DNA of 64,000 bases, from NCBI GenBank assembly GCA_004026145.2, contig CP034975.1, positions 21,766,213 to 21,830,212 on the forward strand. Reading direction: 5' to 3'. This document shows, one piece after another, positions 23,601 to 35,871 of this stretch. This DNA comes from Takifugu bimaculatus (taxonomy: Eukaryota > Chordata > Actinopteri > Tetraodontiformes > Tetraodontidae). The notes beneath the pieces were generated by a model, which made no database searches, had not been told where the DNA came from, and saw only the letters and a list, made by a program, of their open reading frames with translations. Position 1 is the first letter of the stretch. Each line of letters opens with the position of its first letter. Made by a program: the position numbers and the translations under genes.

Positions 23601-24068
23601 TCCACCACAACTGATAACATAAAAATTAAGGATGGTGTCAAAAAGACCGAGGAGAAACATAACACCCTGTGGAGGGAGTAAGCGAAGAAGGTCAAAGAGA
23701 GAATTATCAACAGAGCAGCACACTTGAGAGCTGAGCAACATGAAATAAGAGAAAGAAATACAGACCACTGAGGGAAAACAGCAATGGCAATTGCAACACT
23801 CAGTACTCAATGTCTAAGTCTGACCATGCAGTTTCTAACAATCTGCAAATGCAACATTCTGCTGCCCACAAACAGATACTTATTTTTATTCATAAATAGT
23901 TACCCCATGGTGGGAAATTGACTTGAGCCATGCAAATTCCTTTTGTAGAGAACAGCTGACTCAGTGAATTGACCTGAAGGAGTGATACCCCCCCCATAAA
24001 TAAATTATTAAGTAAATAAAATAAATTAAAATAAAACAAACAGAAAAACTTTATAATAACTCCCATAC
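20688..24068. other. Gene-free AT-rich spacer
   Basis: No recognised gene or element over 3.4 kb. Homopolymer runs occur near 21189 and 20738-20765. Confidence 0.5.
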
Positions 24069-24219
24069 ATGCTGTTAAACCCCCAGCCGCTCTATAAAAA
24101 TGCTGGTCGAATTTAATAACTCTGTATGCTTTTCCGAGGTCTGCTCTGATCTTTGCCTCCTCATAGTTCCCTAGTTTCTTTGTCATCTTCATAATCTTCT
24201 CAATCCGTTCTGCTGTTTC
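24069..24219 (-). other. Candidate exon, weak TPR-like peptide
   Basis: On the minus strand an acceptor-like TCTTTAG precedes an open stretch of about 50 codons that ends at a donor-like CAT|GTATGG. The peptide contains KKLGNYEEAKIRADLGKAYR, whose Leu-Gly and Gly-x-Ala-Tyr spacing resembles a tetratricopeptide helix pair. A stop lies in frame immediately upstream, which fits an exon edge. No neighbouring exon was found, and a chance frame or an unrecognised mobile element is equally possible. Confidence 0.2.
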
Positions 24220-24699
24220 CTAAAGAGTGATGTCAAAATGTGATTTTGTCACAGGTCAGTCCTACTAAACAAGAAGAAATGAATCTTCTTTTTAAAGCCA
24301 TATGTATTCCATATTTGCAAATCTCGTGGCTCCAGCTAGATTGCTTAAGATATCTTGGTGTGTGTATTTGAGTGTGTAAGTCACAGAAATGCTGTCAACA
24401 CTTTAAGTAAGCCAATTCCAACCAAAAAGCATTAAGCTTTTTGTCACAGTTTACCTTATATTGTAGGTAAGTCCCCTTAATATTTTGCAGGTCATCGAAA
24501 CTTGGCTGACTAATAGACCAATAGGACCAGTTCTTTCTGAATTTGGTAGTTGTAAAATAAACTATACTTCTGTTTTAGTAACCTGCATACCTGCTGTCTA
24601 AACTCTTGGTTGGTGCTCCTGTAACTGGAGAGAATATCACATTCTTTAGTTTTGTCCCGAGGAGAATCCTTTCTAAAGTTCCACTTGCCAATGCTTTTA

Positions 24700-25430
24700 G
24701 AGGGTTCAGATGTCTAGATGTCCAAACAATTCTTCAAGAAGCCTCAAACTCATTCAAACTGCTGCAGCTAAAGTTTCATCAGATGTTGACAAAAGAGCTC
24801 AAATTACTCCGAATTGATCTCTCTTCATCAGCTGCCTGTTAAATCTAGAACACTTTCTAAATTTCTTCCTCTGATCTATGAGATCATTGGAGACCAAGCT
24901 CCATCCTACCTAGAGCAGCTACTAGCACCTTATAATCCCAATAGACTGCTTTGCTCTCAGAATGCTGGTATACTTGTGTTCCCCAGGAAGTTTTAAAAGG
25001 TGAATGGGTGGCTGAACATTTAGCTACCACCTCCCCTGCTGTGGAACCAGCTCCTTGTGCTGGTATGGGAGGCTGACTCCATCTCTACTTCTAAGAATAG
25101 TAATTCTGTATTTACAGTCATTATTGTAATCACACTAACAAGTCTTCTCATTATTAGGTTATCATCTTAGCTATGCTGCCAGTAGGCCGAGGCAACCCTT
25201 CCGTAGATCAGTAAAGATGTCGTTAACACATTTTCTTGTCTAGTTTTTGTGCTTGTCTTCCCTCCTCCACCTCGCTGTATCCACCCACAGGTATCTATAA
25301 CCTCATAGCTGTGTACTGATCTAACAACACCACTGGCCAGCTCATTTCTTATACTGATACCTTATTGTTATTAAAAGGTGTAGGGTTTCTGCAAAGAGAC
25401 AATTTTGATTGTACCAAGAGAAACAATTTT
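24700..25430 (+). mobile_element. Old, degraded L2-type LINE 3' end
   Basis: DNA parallels the L2 copy at 42600-43090 with many substitutions and indels. It retains GTCCAAACAA, CATCCTACCTAGAGCAGCT, AATAGACTGC and CTCTCAGAATGCTGGT. The end of the RT frame persists as a short peptide (APSYLEQLLAPYNPNRLLCS) at 24814-24996, with stops and frameshifts around it. The 3' UTR continues with TTATCATCTTAGCTATGCTG and a decayed ACAATTTTGATTGTA end. Its divergence from the other copies shows an older subfamily or insertion. Confidence 0.85.
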
Positions 25431-28400
25431 GATGTAGATGGTACTTACAAGATTAAATGCTTCTTGGTGTCACACTGCCTATCCACAAGAATATCTACCT
25501 TTTCATGTTAGCTCTTTTGGGGTAAGTCAAATATATAACCAAAAGGTGCAGAGATATCCCTATTGTAAGTTCAGATCTCACAGCCACCCTATGGCTATGA
25601 GCGTGATATAAATCGATACTGGAAATGGAACAGTGCAAAGCCCAGGGGCTTTGGGCTTTCAGCTTAATCATGGTGAATTTGTGACACCAAGTTTGTTCAG
25701 GTCAAACATCCAAGAAAAACAGTGAAGGTTGCATTCCTGTGAGCCCTGTTAGGGATTATCTAAATAACTTAGTGATAATATCAGAGGGACTCAGAAGAGA
25801 CACATTTCTTGCTAACATTTTTCTCTTGTCAGTTATGTCTTCCAGTTTCCCAGATGTGAAAAATTAGCAAGTTACTTTAGTTTCATATCCAAGATTCTAT
25901 AAATAAAACAAAAAAGTGGTAATTTTTTTGGGTTAAAATGATTTGATTTTGTGGTTCATTAGTTTTTAAATACCATCTTAATAAATATTTATGGGAGGCA
26001 AGAAGTAGATCTCTTTCTAACTTTGTTTATCCTTTATTACAGCCTATGGGAAAGTGCTCTGTGATTGACATCTAAACCTTAAATGATACTCAGTTGGCCA
26101 GAGACAGACCAATGAAAATAGTGACGAGAAAGCTCGCCACTCTCCTTATATCAGTCACAGCAATCAAATTCTTACTTTCTTTCTTCCTCTTGATGAAGTA
26201 AGCTCCTTAAGGACTGTCCGTCGCTCCTTTGTCTGAACCGAGACAGCTCCATGCTGTGGCGATATTTCATATCTGTCTAGCAGTGTCACACCTGCTTCTG
26301 GGCATGTTTGCAAGTTTTGGACAGGCTGGCAGGTTAGCCCCCTAACCTGTTCTCCATCCAGAATAGCTAACACGTCAAAGCGATCTCATTCCCATCAAAT
26401 TAGGAGCTCACTCCTGCACACCAAACTGCTCACTTCTCCTGCAACCCCAACAAGCTAGTTATACTCAGGATTACCGGCATCATAGTTTCCATGCTATTTG
26501 GGCCAGGTCCGTGAGACCACTCTGGGCAGCAGAGTCCATACAAGGTGCTACGTCTTTTTCTACATGTTCACTTTAAAATGCTTTGCGGGGCATATTCAAA
26601 GACTGGTGCAAAATGAAAATGTTTGTCTCTTCAATGGCCTATGCCAGAAGTGATGTGCTTCTTACAGGACATGATAGACACCAGGATAGCTTTTGCCAAG
26701 ATTAAGGTCTACCCCTGGTTTGTGTTTTCTTTTGAAAAGCTATTGTTGGTAAACATCTGTTGGTATGCTGCTTTATGAAGGGCGCACTTTGGAGGCTGTT
26801 TGTTTCCAAACCCCTCCTCCTCCTTCTCTCTGGTGCTCAATGCACTGTGTCGGCAGCAGTTCAGTCAATAGATGAAACTGACATCAAATCACTTTCACTC
26901 AAGACTGCTTTGCTTTCATTTTAGTTCAGTGTTTTGCGTTTTATTTAATTTTATTTTCTCCTCCTCTCATTTCAAAATAATTCCTTTCAAGCTTCTGGCC
27001 AGTGTGATTTTAGGCACTGCCCTAATGTGTTGTGCCTGTGTCTGGTTGTCTTCCCTCCCCTAGTGTATTTAGTCTGTGTGCTCCCCGCATTCAGTGCCAG
27101 TTTGTCTTTGTATTATGAAATGGTCCAGTCAGAGGGTCATGCATTTGGATCTAATCCTTGAGTGTGTCAGCATTCTCAGCCCATGCTACTCGGGTCATGT
27201 TTACCTCATGGGCTTTGTTTAATGGTGTCTCTATTGAAGAAATATGCAGGGCAGACATACTATTGCCTGGTTTTATAGACTGGATGTGACAGCACCCTTT
27301 CTGGCTCACTCTGGACTCTGGATGAGTGCTGTCTAACCAGCTCCTTGTGTTTAATAGATGTTTCTAGGATTTGACAGATCGGATTTGGTGAGCATGGCGC
27401 AATTTGGGAGTTGTATATATCTTTCATAGGCCGTTACCAGGCCTTCGTTGGCATTTCTCTACTGTCACTCTTTCCATATAAAGGTATTTTAATTATTTCA
27501 GGACAAGAAATGTCAAGTTGCATCAATGCAATGAATTGTCAGCTACAACTGTTGTATACACATAAAGTAGTGGATCCCCGACAAGCGTTTGATTTTGAAA
27601 TAAATCCGTAGCTGCTAATGAGCTTCTGCGACAAAAAAATGAAGAAATAAAACAATCAAGCTACCAAGGTTTTGCGCTACCACCCTTAGAAAAGCAACTT
27701 CTTACCGAAAACAAATCCATCTTATCAGCACCTCTGTGGATTAGTAGAAAATTCTTCAGCAAGCATTTGAAATCCTGTGATAACAATAAAACATTAGTAA
27801 AAGTGGAAAAAAACGCAAAGAAGCTGTGAACAACACTGAAATACAAAGCAAAGGATAAAACCCTCGTATGATTATTTTGATGAGTTCAAGCTTAAAGAAA
27901 TTGCTGCTTGGATGGAAGAATGCACCAATTAAGTAGAGTCACCTATACTGACATTATGAAATCCTTCTTGGTGATTTACATCAAAGCTCTTGGGAGCTGA
28001 AACTGTCAGCATTTTTGTATTTAAAGATGTCACCCATGAATCTCTAGATGGTCATGCAGGTCCTGCTGAGAATGATACATCCGCTTCAGTGAATCACGTC
28101 CTCATATTAAAAGTCATCTGTGATGTGTGTGAAGTGACAGAATGGTCAAAAAAGGCAATATACACAATTTCTGCCTGACCATGTGCCGCGTCTTAGGTAA
28201 AAGTGAAGACAGTAACAATAAAACCCATTTCCCCACAGTGATGAATCAAAGGGTCTCAGGGTTGCCATGGCTATGGAAATTATTATCCAGCCATTATTAA
28301 TGGCTGTATCATGCATGATTGATGAGTTGGATTAGATCAGAAAGGGCAAGTGTAGCTGAAGAGGCAGTTCTGCACTTAAGTATTGAACAGGGTTGCATGT

Positions 28401-31077
28401 TTAATGAAGATCAACTGCCGTGTTTCTGTAAGGGACACAAAAAAGCCCAGTTGCTACCATGAATCAGAAACTTTGAGCATTTATGTCAATGTTACTTTGA
28501 CATGTAATGCCCATATGGATATGGTGCACAGTTGCAAGAAGGTTTTGGGTTCTATTTCAGCTTTGGCATGAACATGTAAACCTCACATGTTCTACCTGTG
28601 CCTGTGTGGGAGAGTGTGAGAAAATAACTAGACAAGATTCCTCTTCCCACACCCAACTGGTGAGAAAAGAGGGAGATCAATGCAATGTTTAATTATCTGA
28701 GGTCCATTAATGTTGGGCCATGCATTGCAAATGTTCTGTTCTTGTTTTATAAGTTTCTGGCAGCATCATCAAACCTGAAAAGGGATCAAGTCTAAAGTGC
28801 TTTATTTTTATGTGGAGGTGAAACATGTGGTTTGACATAAAACATGTTCACAAAGTGTATCTGACAGTTAACAGGTGAAAACAAAACTTCACATAAAAAA
28901 AAAAAAAATCCATAAAAGTGCTATCTGAGTCATGTTCCCTAGACGGGCATAAGAACAATTGGTTAGGTTTCCTGTTGTTGCTCAATCCTTTGAACCTTAA
29001 TCTCCCAAAGGAATGCTGGAGCACACAGTCACTCAAATATTTGCTGCACAACAGTCCTCTAAAACACACAGCTGTTCTCATCTGGGTTTTGTGGTTCACA
29101 GCCTTTGAATTACTTTCTCTCTCTTTCTCTGCCTCCTCCTTGCTCTCCCACAAGTTTAGTGGCAGAAAATTATTGCCACTCAAGTGATGACATTCATTGC
29201 ATGACTTCATGCTGTTTGTCCTATGTCTACGCCACATGAAGCATCACAGTGATGTAGTTACTACGATGATCAAAACAGTAGAGTGGACAAACTTGATACA
29301 CACAATTCAGGGGGACTGAAGCTACTTTGTAAATTGTGATTTCCTGTTTGGACTGAGTGATGTTACTCGTAATACTGTTCTTTTTCTATTTTCGGCAGGC
29401 ACTGTTTAAACAAAGGGCAATTAGCACTAGGTTCAGTTCGTCATTGGGCTCAAGTTACAGTTTTATGTTGAGAGGTGCCAAAAATACTGTCATTACTTTC
29501 AGATAGGCTCATCTACATGTAGATAGAATGCCTCTTTGCCAAATGATGATACTACCCTTACAAGTTGCACTGACTGTTCCTTCCATGTACGAGAAAAATA
29601 TTATGAAGCCCTATTTATGCCCCCTGCATTTACACGTGAAGGAGTGTAGTAATAAATCAAGCCACTCATTATTGCTGTAGCAGAAAATTCTCCACCCTTC
29701 ACTGGTTCTTAGCAGTCAATATCATCCACTGCAGAACAGGAGAAAACGGAGCAGCAAACTACCTACAGCCTTATAAAGGAAAATGTAACCTTTGGCGAGT
29801 AGTAAGTAAACCAGAAAAACAAATGGATAAGTAATTTCTCTCCATATTCAAGATATTAAAGTAGAGTAGACACACATATATATATACATTTAGATTGACT
29901 AAAATGCTGCTAGTTATTCATCAATGTGTTACCATTCATGTCATTCTAAAGCTAAACAGCTAAAAAACAATCCATGAATAACAGTCACCTGAAATTATGC
30001 AATCAGTTGAACATGCTTGGGTGTGGACACATGCTCATGTAGATGGTTAGAAAACTAAATACATTTTCACCTGACATTTGGCTGCTGAGTCATTTCAATT
30101 TTAATGCCTTCATCCCAACCAACCTTACTGGTTAAACTTAACTCAGCACTCACTTGACAATCATATTTGTCGTATTATCCTTAAGCATTATTCCTGTCAG
30201 CTCATAGGTTCTCTTTCTATATTCACTCGTTAATCTACTTTTCTATCACATTTCGGTGTATCCTGATAATGAATATACTGTACATTACTGTGGATTCCAT
30301 CACTGCTCCCTATCATGACTCTAGTGTGACAACTTATCCACGAAACCTCAAACAAGGTCAAACTCAATTTTAAATGTAACTCTCAAAGCAACTTAATACA
30401 GTAATTTTCCCATTAAGGGAAAAGCGGTAGATGATGGATGGGTGGGTGGATGGATGGATGAGTGAGAATGAAAAGGAAGGACTTTCTTTGTTCCAAGCCA
30501 GAGACAGTATTAGAAATTCAGTTGATGCATGAAACAACCCCCCTCGCCCCACCCCAATTTTTTTGTTCTGATTTTGAGCATTATAGACTATCATTAGTGG
30601 TCGTAATTTGCACAACTAAAGTGATGTTGTGTCCAAAGTATTGTGAAACTCTGGGGAAGCATCCCAGGATAGCATTAAGTGTAAGTGCTGTCGTATGCCT
30701 CTTTTGTTCAGTGAAGGTTTTTCCCTGTTTAACAATATGTCCAAACGTATTTGGCCAGAGAACAAAAGATGGTTTGAAAGAAACCAGCAGAGTATGAACA
30801 ACTCTGAGATTTCCACCAGTTGAACTAAAGAAGCCTCTTAGATAAGGAGGTGAAACCTCTTTAAATAACTGAAGGAAGTTTAGTTGATTTTTTTTTTTTT
30901 TTTTTTTTTTAAGCTAAGAACTTAAAAAGGCTTGTTTAAGAGTTAAGGGTGGGTTAAATGTTCAGTTGTGTGCTTTGGGTTATGGTAAGGGGCTTGAGAA
31001 TGTATTATGTCAATGAAGGTCCTCATCTAGATACAAGTGGAAACATTTTCATGTGTGTGTGTGTTTTAGAAATGTTA
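25431..31077. other. Gene-free spacer
   Basis: No recognised genes. A GATG-like run (30437-30462), a poly-A near 28894-28908 and a poly-T of about 22 at 30889-30911 are present. Open frames here (for example 26164-26373 and 28848-29237) show no known domain. Confidence 0.5.
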
Positions 31078-31465
31078 TTATCTTGAGACAGGTAGGGGTA
31101 CCGGTTCTTGATAGTGATGTCGTTGAGACCCCGGTAATCGATGCAAGGGCGCAGGGTCTTGTCCTTCTTGTCCACAAAAAAAAAAAAAGAATCCTGCCCC
31201 TGCAGGGGATGAGGACGGGCATATGATTCCAGCAGCCAGAGAGTCATTAATATAGTTCTCCATGACCTCCCACTCTGGACCAGACAGAGTAGAGGCGCCC
31301 CTTAGGTGACGTGCCAGGCTTCAGATCAATACAGCAGTCGTAAGGGCGGTGGGGGGGCAGCGAGGTAGCTTTGGCCTTACTAAACACCTCCCTGAGGTCG
31401 TGGTACTCAGCAGGGACTCTGGCCAGGTCCAGGCAGGTGCTGGGGAGCGTAGTCTGGCGCGGCAT
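31078..31465 (-). pseudogene. Gypsy reverse transcriptase N-terminal fragment, frameshifted
   Basis: Pieces in alternating frames give the pol linker (LREVFSKAKATSLPPHRPYD), the entry segment INDSLAAGIICPSSSPAGAG, and VDKKDKTLRPCIDYRGLN followed by KNRYPYLS, the first RT blocks of Ty3/gypsy. One shift occurs near 31266-31290 and another at a run of twelve A (plus strand, about 31177-31188) inside the FFFVDKKD coding segment. Sequence stops before the first catalytic Asp, so no polymerase activity is possible. Confidence 0.85.
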
Positions 31466-31504
31466 TGATGCATCCCGAAGGCAGACCTGGTGGCAGAAAC
31501 CGCT

Positions 31505-32878
31505 TCAGCTGGGGATAGTGGCTATGGTCCAGTCGACATGCGGGTTGTGTTTGCGGAGCCATGGAAAGCCCAGGATCAGAGGAATGTTGGATGAGGGCAG
31601 GAGATGAAACTGGATGGTCTCATGATGGTTACCAGAAATCAGCATGTGAACAGGGGCAGTCTGGTGGGCAACCGTTCCCAGAAGATGACCATCCAGGGCC
31701 CTGGCAGGAATCGGCGGGTTGAGGGGAATCCTCTCTAGCCCGAGTTGCATAGCCAAGCCCTCGTCCATAATATTGCCATCGGAACCGGAGTCAATGAAGG
31801 TGGCCAGGGTGAGACAGTCATCGGCGAGAAGAAGCTTGGCTAGAAAGAGGGGGCGTTTAATCTGAGAGGAAGATTTCACTCCCACATGACTCACCAGGAC
31901 TTCCTCATTCACTGGGGAGCTCTGCCTTTTAACAGACAGAGAGATAAAATGTCCATATTGCCCGCAGTACATACAGAGGTTCCCCATCTGGCGACACTGA
32001 CGCTCCTCTGGTGTGAGTCTGGTGCGACCCAGTTGCATCGGTTCTGGGTCAGCAGGAACAGGGGCAGAAGTGGCGGGGAAATTCAGGCGGTGAGCTGCCG
32101 TGGAAAGTGCAGGGTTCTGTCTCCTTTCTCTTCTCCAGGCCCTGACACGGAGATCCAGTCGAGTGCTGAGCTCGATGAGTTCATCCAGTGTGGCAGGTAG
32201 AGGATAAGAAACCAGTTCGTCCTCGATATATTCTGCTAAACCATGCAGAAAGGCATCCCAGAGTGCAGCCAGGTTCCAGTCACTCTGACGAGCCTTGGTC
32301 CGGAAGTCGATGGCGTAATCTGCCACAGACTGATTCCCCTGCCGTATGGAGAGGAGCTCAGAAGTGCCATCTGGACCCGTAGCTCCCAGCCCGAAGACCT
32401 TGCGCAGCTCCTCCGAGAAGGCCTGGAATGAAGCACAGGCAGGAGTCTGACTCTCCCACTCTGCAGTTCCCCAGAGGAGAGCTCTTCCTGTCAGGTTGCT
32501 GATGACGTATGCCACCTTGGCTCCCTCAGTGGCAAATGTGTGTGGCTGCAGACTGAAGAGCAGAGAACAGGAAGTCAGGAAGGGATGATAGAGCTTGGGA
32601 TCCCCATTGTAGCGCTCTGGGGCCCCCAGCCGGGGTTCTGATATCATCCTCGACAGCGCTGGAACTGGAGCAGGAGCAGAGACTGTGGCCTCTGGAGAGG
32701 AAAGGGTGGAGGTCAGCTGTTGCAGTTGAGCTGTGAGGGCTGTGATGGCTCTGGCTTGGGCCTCTGCAGCTTGTCGGGCATGGGCAGCCGCCTCCTCCAT
32801 CCACTGCTCATAAAGCATGAGCAAGCTCTCGATTCTTTCAAACCGATCCCGTGGTGACGGTGATTCTGCTGGGTCCAT
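31505..32878 (-). CDS. Gypsy Gag-protease open frame (Sushi-like)
   Basis: The best start is the ATG at 32878 (MDPAESPSPRDRFERIESLL), only 17 bp inside the LTR. The longer frame back to 33160 is LTR sequence. The 457-codon product runs as follows: N-terminal coiled coil; Gag capsid-like domain (PERYNGDP...FLTSCSLLFSLQP...ALLWGTAEW...QSVADYAIDFRTKA); basic RAWRRERRQ; a zinc knuckle CMYCGQYGHFIS; then an aspartic protease with FIDSGSDGNIMDEG (DSG is normal for this group) and LILGFPWLRKHNPHVDW. The knuckle's fourth ligand is Ser instead of Cys (CX2CX4HX4S), which should weaken nucleic-acid binding. The frame has no stop, although RT downstream is ruined. It is most likely a recent relic; domestication is possible but unsupported. 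Confidence 0.88.
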   Translation of the reverse strand: MDPAESPSPRDRFERIESLLMLYEQWMEEAAAHARQAAEAQARAITALTAQLQQLTSTLSSPEATVSAPAPVPALSRMISEPRLGAPERYNGDPKLYHPFLTSCSLLFSLQPHTFATEGAKVAYVISNLTGRALLWGTAEWESQTPACASFQAFSEELRKVFGLGATGPDGTSELLSIRQGNQSVADYAIDFRTKARQSDWNLAALWDAFLHGLAEYIEDELVSYPLPATLDELIELSTRLDLRVRAWRRERRQNPALSTAAHRLNFPATSAPVPADPEPMQLGRTRLTPEERQCRQMGNLCMYCGQYGHFISLSVKRQSSPVNEEVLVSHVGVKSSSQIKRPLFLAKLLLADDCLTLATFIDSGSDGNIMDEGLAMQLGLERIPLNPPIPARALDGHLLGTVAHQTAPVHMLISGNHHETIQFHLLPSSNIPLILGFPWLRKHNPHVDWTIATIPS

Positions 32879-32895
32879 GAGTGGCCAGATTGTAC
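32879..32895 (-). promoter_or_regulatory. Leader/primer-binding region of gypsy element
   Basis: The 17 bases between the LTR end (CCGTCACA) and the gag ATG read GTACAATCTGGCCACTC. By position this contains the tRNA primer-binding site. I have not matched it to a specific tRNA. Confidence 0.5.
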
Positions 32896-33424
32896 TGTGA
32901 CGGGTATGGTATGGACCCAAGTGCAGTACAAAACAGGCAATGAACTGATGATCAGTTAACAGGTTTATTAACTGCAATCTAGCACACAAAAAACAGTTCA
33001 AGGGCAGGGCAGTGGACTTGGTCAAGGCAGGCAAAAGTTCAGTAACCGGGAGGCAGGCAGAATCAGGCAAACAATCCAGAGGGAGACTGGCTGAGCTCGT
33101 GGTCAAAACAGAAGACAGAGTTAATTTACCGGGATTAGGCAGATCAGGCAGGTCGTACACAGGCAGGGTCGATACCAGGAAGACAGGCGGGTAAACGCTG
33201 GAAGGTCTTGCATTGCATAGACCAATCTGGCATCAAGTGAGTGTGAGGCTGGAGAATATATACTGGTAGGAGAGCTGATTGATGAGTGAGAGCAGGTGTG
33301 TGATCAGTGACTGAGAGCAGGTGTGTGATCAGTGACTGAGAGCAGGTGTGGTGATCAGAGGGTGTGGTGTGAGCAGGGCAGGGTGGAAAAGTACTGAGTC
33401 CATGGGCTGGAGCAGAGTGTGACA
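32896..33424 (-). repeat. Gypsy 5' LTR
   Basis: 529 bp, TGTCACAC...CCCGTCACA on the minus strand. U3 is closely related to the LTR at 20106-20682, with the same repeated CTGAGAGCAGGTGTGTGATC units (33285-33350 on the plus strand) and TATATA region. R/U5 is clearly diverged, so the two insertions belong to different subfamilies. Confidence 0.88.
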
Positions 33425-34983
33425 ATAGCTAAATATAACACTTATAATGTCCATTCACATCTAATGATAGAAAGCAAGTTCTAAAATGTGCAGGGTCTGC
33501 AATTGTGCACATGTATTGCCCAATTTAGCAACAAAGAACTACAAGGTTGAACCTCATATAGAGCTCATTATGTGAGGGATGAGTGGTTTTCTCACAGCCA
33601 GCATTATGTAAAACCAGTGTCCGCACACTAATGACGAGAAAGTACAGCTGAAGTCCCAAATTACCAGCCACACCAATCAAAATGCTTTCAGTTTTGTCTC
33701 TTTATATTGTTGATTGAAAAGTATCTCTGCATCTCATTGATGGTTAAAAATAGTAAATGTAATGCACACTGAGAATAAACACCATGGCCCATTTTTTTTA
33801 TTTGGTCTGTTACTAGCACAGCTAATATTTCCAGAAGCACCATTTCAGCATGTGGGGTGTCACCCCAGCGTTGAATCCTCTTAATAATAGCTCGACAGTT
33901 CTCTGTACAAGTGTTTCCACCTGAAATTGAATCATTATTGACACTTCAGAACGTCCTTCTGTCACAATCCTTGTAAGCTTTCACCCACAGGTGACTTCTT
34001 TAAGCTGTGAAACTGTTAGATCGGTATCAAGTGACAGTCACTCAATGCTAAGTTCTGGTGACGTGAGGTGTGTCAAAGTCAGGACCACCATGAAGTTCAC
34101 ATGACATGACTTTCCTTTCTTGTGACTGGTGGCAGAAGTTCATGGGCAGTGGGTGAGATGACGCAGGAAGTGAAGAGATAAAGTTTCTGTGACAGACTCT
34201 TGGCAACTGCTCCGATATTGTGAAAATGTGAATAATGCCATCAGCACATGTCTGTTCTACCGATTAGATAACAGAGCGTGACTTGGAGAGAAAAACACAC
34301 AACCCTGGAGGTGACCCTAAGTTGAATGGAGTATGTTTTGGTTGTGATCCAGGTTAAAATCTGTTTTGTAGAACATCTGCTTCTTGAATATGAAGTTTCA
34401 AAAGACTGAAGTTGCCAAAAACAGCAGATTGTTTTTCTGTTTTACAGAAAACAATAATCCACAATGAGCTGCCTCTGTGTATGACATTAAGCTTGGTTAC
34501 CTAAAGGATTCAAAATAAGTGGTTGAAGCAGATTTCCACAAGTGCATCCTGGGTCAAAAAGGAACAAATCAATATTTTTTTTGATCAAACTATTAAAGGC
34601 TGCTTCTAGTTTCACTACAGTTTAAAATATATTTTGTTTACATCTGCCTAATAAATATGTGACTTAAGTGTTCTTCCTAATGTCTGTTTAAAATCTATAT
34701 TCTGGCCTATTTATTCAGTGACAAAATGGTAAGAAAAGTAGATGCATAGTATAGTATCCCTTAATAACTGCAGAACTGTGCTCTGTATATTGAGTTATTT
34801 ATGTACATGAAGCATAGCTAGTATTGATTTCAGGGCTGATTTGCAGAAGAATACCCTAAATCCCTGGCTAACCCCATGTTTCAGAACTAAAATCACATCA
34901 TTAGAAATAAAAAAGATTTAGATTTGTAAAGCTCTAAATAGCTGACATGCAAATAATCTGTAAACATGTTACATAAAAGGAAA
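33425..34983. other. Gene-free spacer
   Basis: Nothing recognisable beyond AT-rich unique-looking sequence. Confidence 0.5.
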
Positions 34984-34985
34984 TA

Positions 34986-35869
34986 CCGTATTTTCACGAC
35001 TATAAGGCGCACCTAAAACACTGAGATATTCTCAAAAATTGACGGTACGCCTTATAACATGGCACACCTTGTGTGTGGACTGAGTTCCAAAATCTGCTGT
35101 GCGCCTTTGGTGGGTGCACTACGGTAAATGCTCCGCCAATCGATTAGTGGCACACCTACGCGTGAGGACAACTGTTGCGCAGCGGCTGCCTGCGGATTAC
35201 CAGGAGAGGGTGGCCATCTTCCGCACCTATTGCCGCGACAAGATAACCGCGCCCAGCCACATCACCAACATGGATGAGATCCCTCTGACTTTTAACATCC
35301 CTTTGACCCGCAAAGTTGAGAAAAAGGGACCAGCATGGTGGCGATACGCACAACGGGGCACGAGTCGTTCACCATGGTTCTCGGCTGCCACGGAAACGGA
35401 CAGAGCGCTGGATGACGGAAGGCGAACACTCCTTCACAAAGACTATGAGGCAGCGGCGGGCAAGTTATGCCACCGTATGTGGGTGGATTGTAGATGCATG
35501 TGCTATGATACCGTCTTCATGTATTGTAAGAGCTTTCACAAAATCAACGCTGAACTGGAACTGGTCGGTGAGTCCAATTCAGAGGATTAAGAAGAGGAAT
35601 TCGGGATGTTGGACATTGAAATAGTGCAGCTGTTTAATTCAGATACAGAAGATGAAAACTTTGATGGTTTTGTGGCGGAAGAATAAATATTTTGTTCAAT
35701 AAATGTGTCGAAACTCACTGTTTTACTTACCGTTGTCATTTTTTACTGTATGTTTCAGCATGTGCCTAATAATACGGTGCACCTTGTGTATGTTTTAAAT
35801 ACAGAAATAGCACCCATAACTGAGACTGCGCCTTTTTATACAGTGCGCCTTATGGTCGTGAAAATACGG
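34986..35869 (+). mobile_element. pogo-family (Tc1/mariner superfamily) transposon, internally deleted
   Basis: Inverted termini CCGTATTTTCACGACTATAA (left) and the matching TTATGGTCGTGAAAATACGG (right) are flanked by TA on both sides (34984-34985 and 35870-35871). The interior carries the middle and end of a pogo transposase, but at 884 bp the element is much shorter than an autonomous copy. Both ends are nearly intact. A second, 3'-only piece lies at 45650-45796. Confidence 0.88.
35099..35685 (+). pseudogene. pogo transposase remnant (CENP-B HTH end and DDE_1 start)
   Basis: The first open part includes LPADYQERVAIFRTYCRDK, the linker after the CENP-B-type helix-turn-helix, then NMDEIPLTFNIPLTRKVEKK with the first catalytic Asp (codon at 35273). 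A frameshift near 35335 moves the frame to one reading IRTTGHESFTMVLGC-like sequence. A large deletion then removes the rest of the DDE core, joining directly to a C-terminal segment (ERWMTEGEHSFTKTMRQRR and FTKINAELELVG) and an acidic tail ending at TAA near 35685. The second and third catalytic residues are lost. Confidence 0.8.
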
Positions 35870-35871
35870 TA

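Larger units (their letters stand above)
31078..33424 (-). mobile_element. Ty3/gypsy (Sushi-like) retrotransposon, 3' truncated
   Basis: Reading on the minus strand: 5' LTR (33424-32896), a 17-bp leader and primer-binding region, gag-protease (32878-31505), then the start of reverse transcriptase, which breaks off at about 31078. The rest of pol and the 3' LTR are missing. The Gag style (DUF4939/PEG10-like) and short leader place it with the Sushi-ichi group of fish gypsy elements, relatives of the mammalian PEG10/RTL genes. It has no env. Confidence 0.9.

Noticed and set aside
26164..26373. 69-codon minus-strand frame with balanced composition
   Set aside because: No recognised motif or splice context. 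I could not support a host exon.
28848..29237. 129-codon minus-strand frame overlapping an 89-codon plus-strand frame
   Set aside because: No family resemblance. It includes homopolymer-coded Phe runs, and mutual overlap on both strands suggests chance.
32879..33160. Upstream extension of the gypsy Gag frame
   Set aside because: This portion is LTR sequence. The family-typical start MDPAESP is at 32878.
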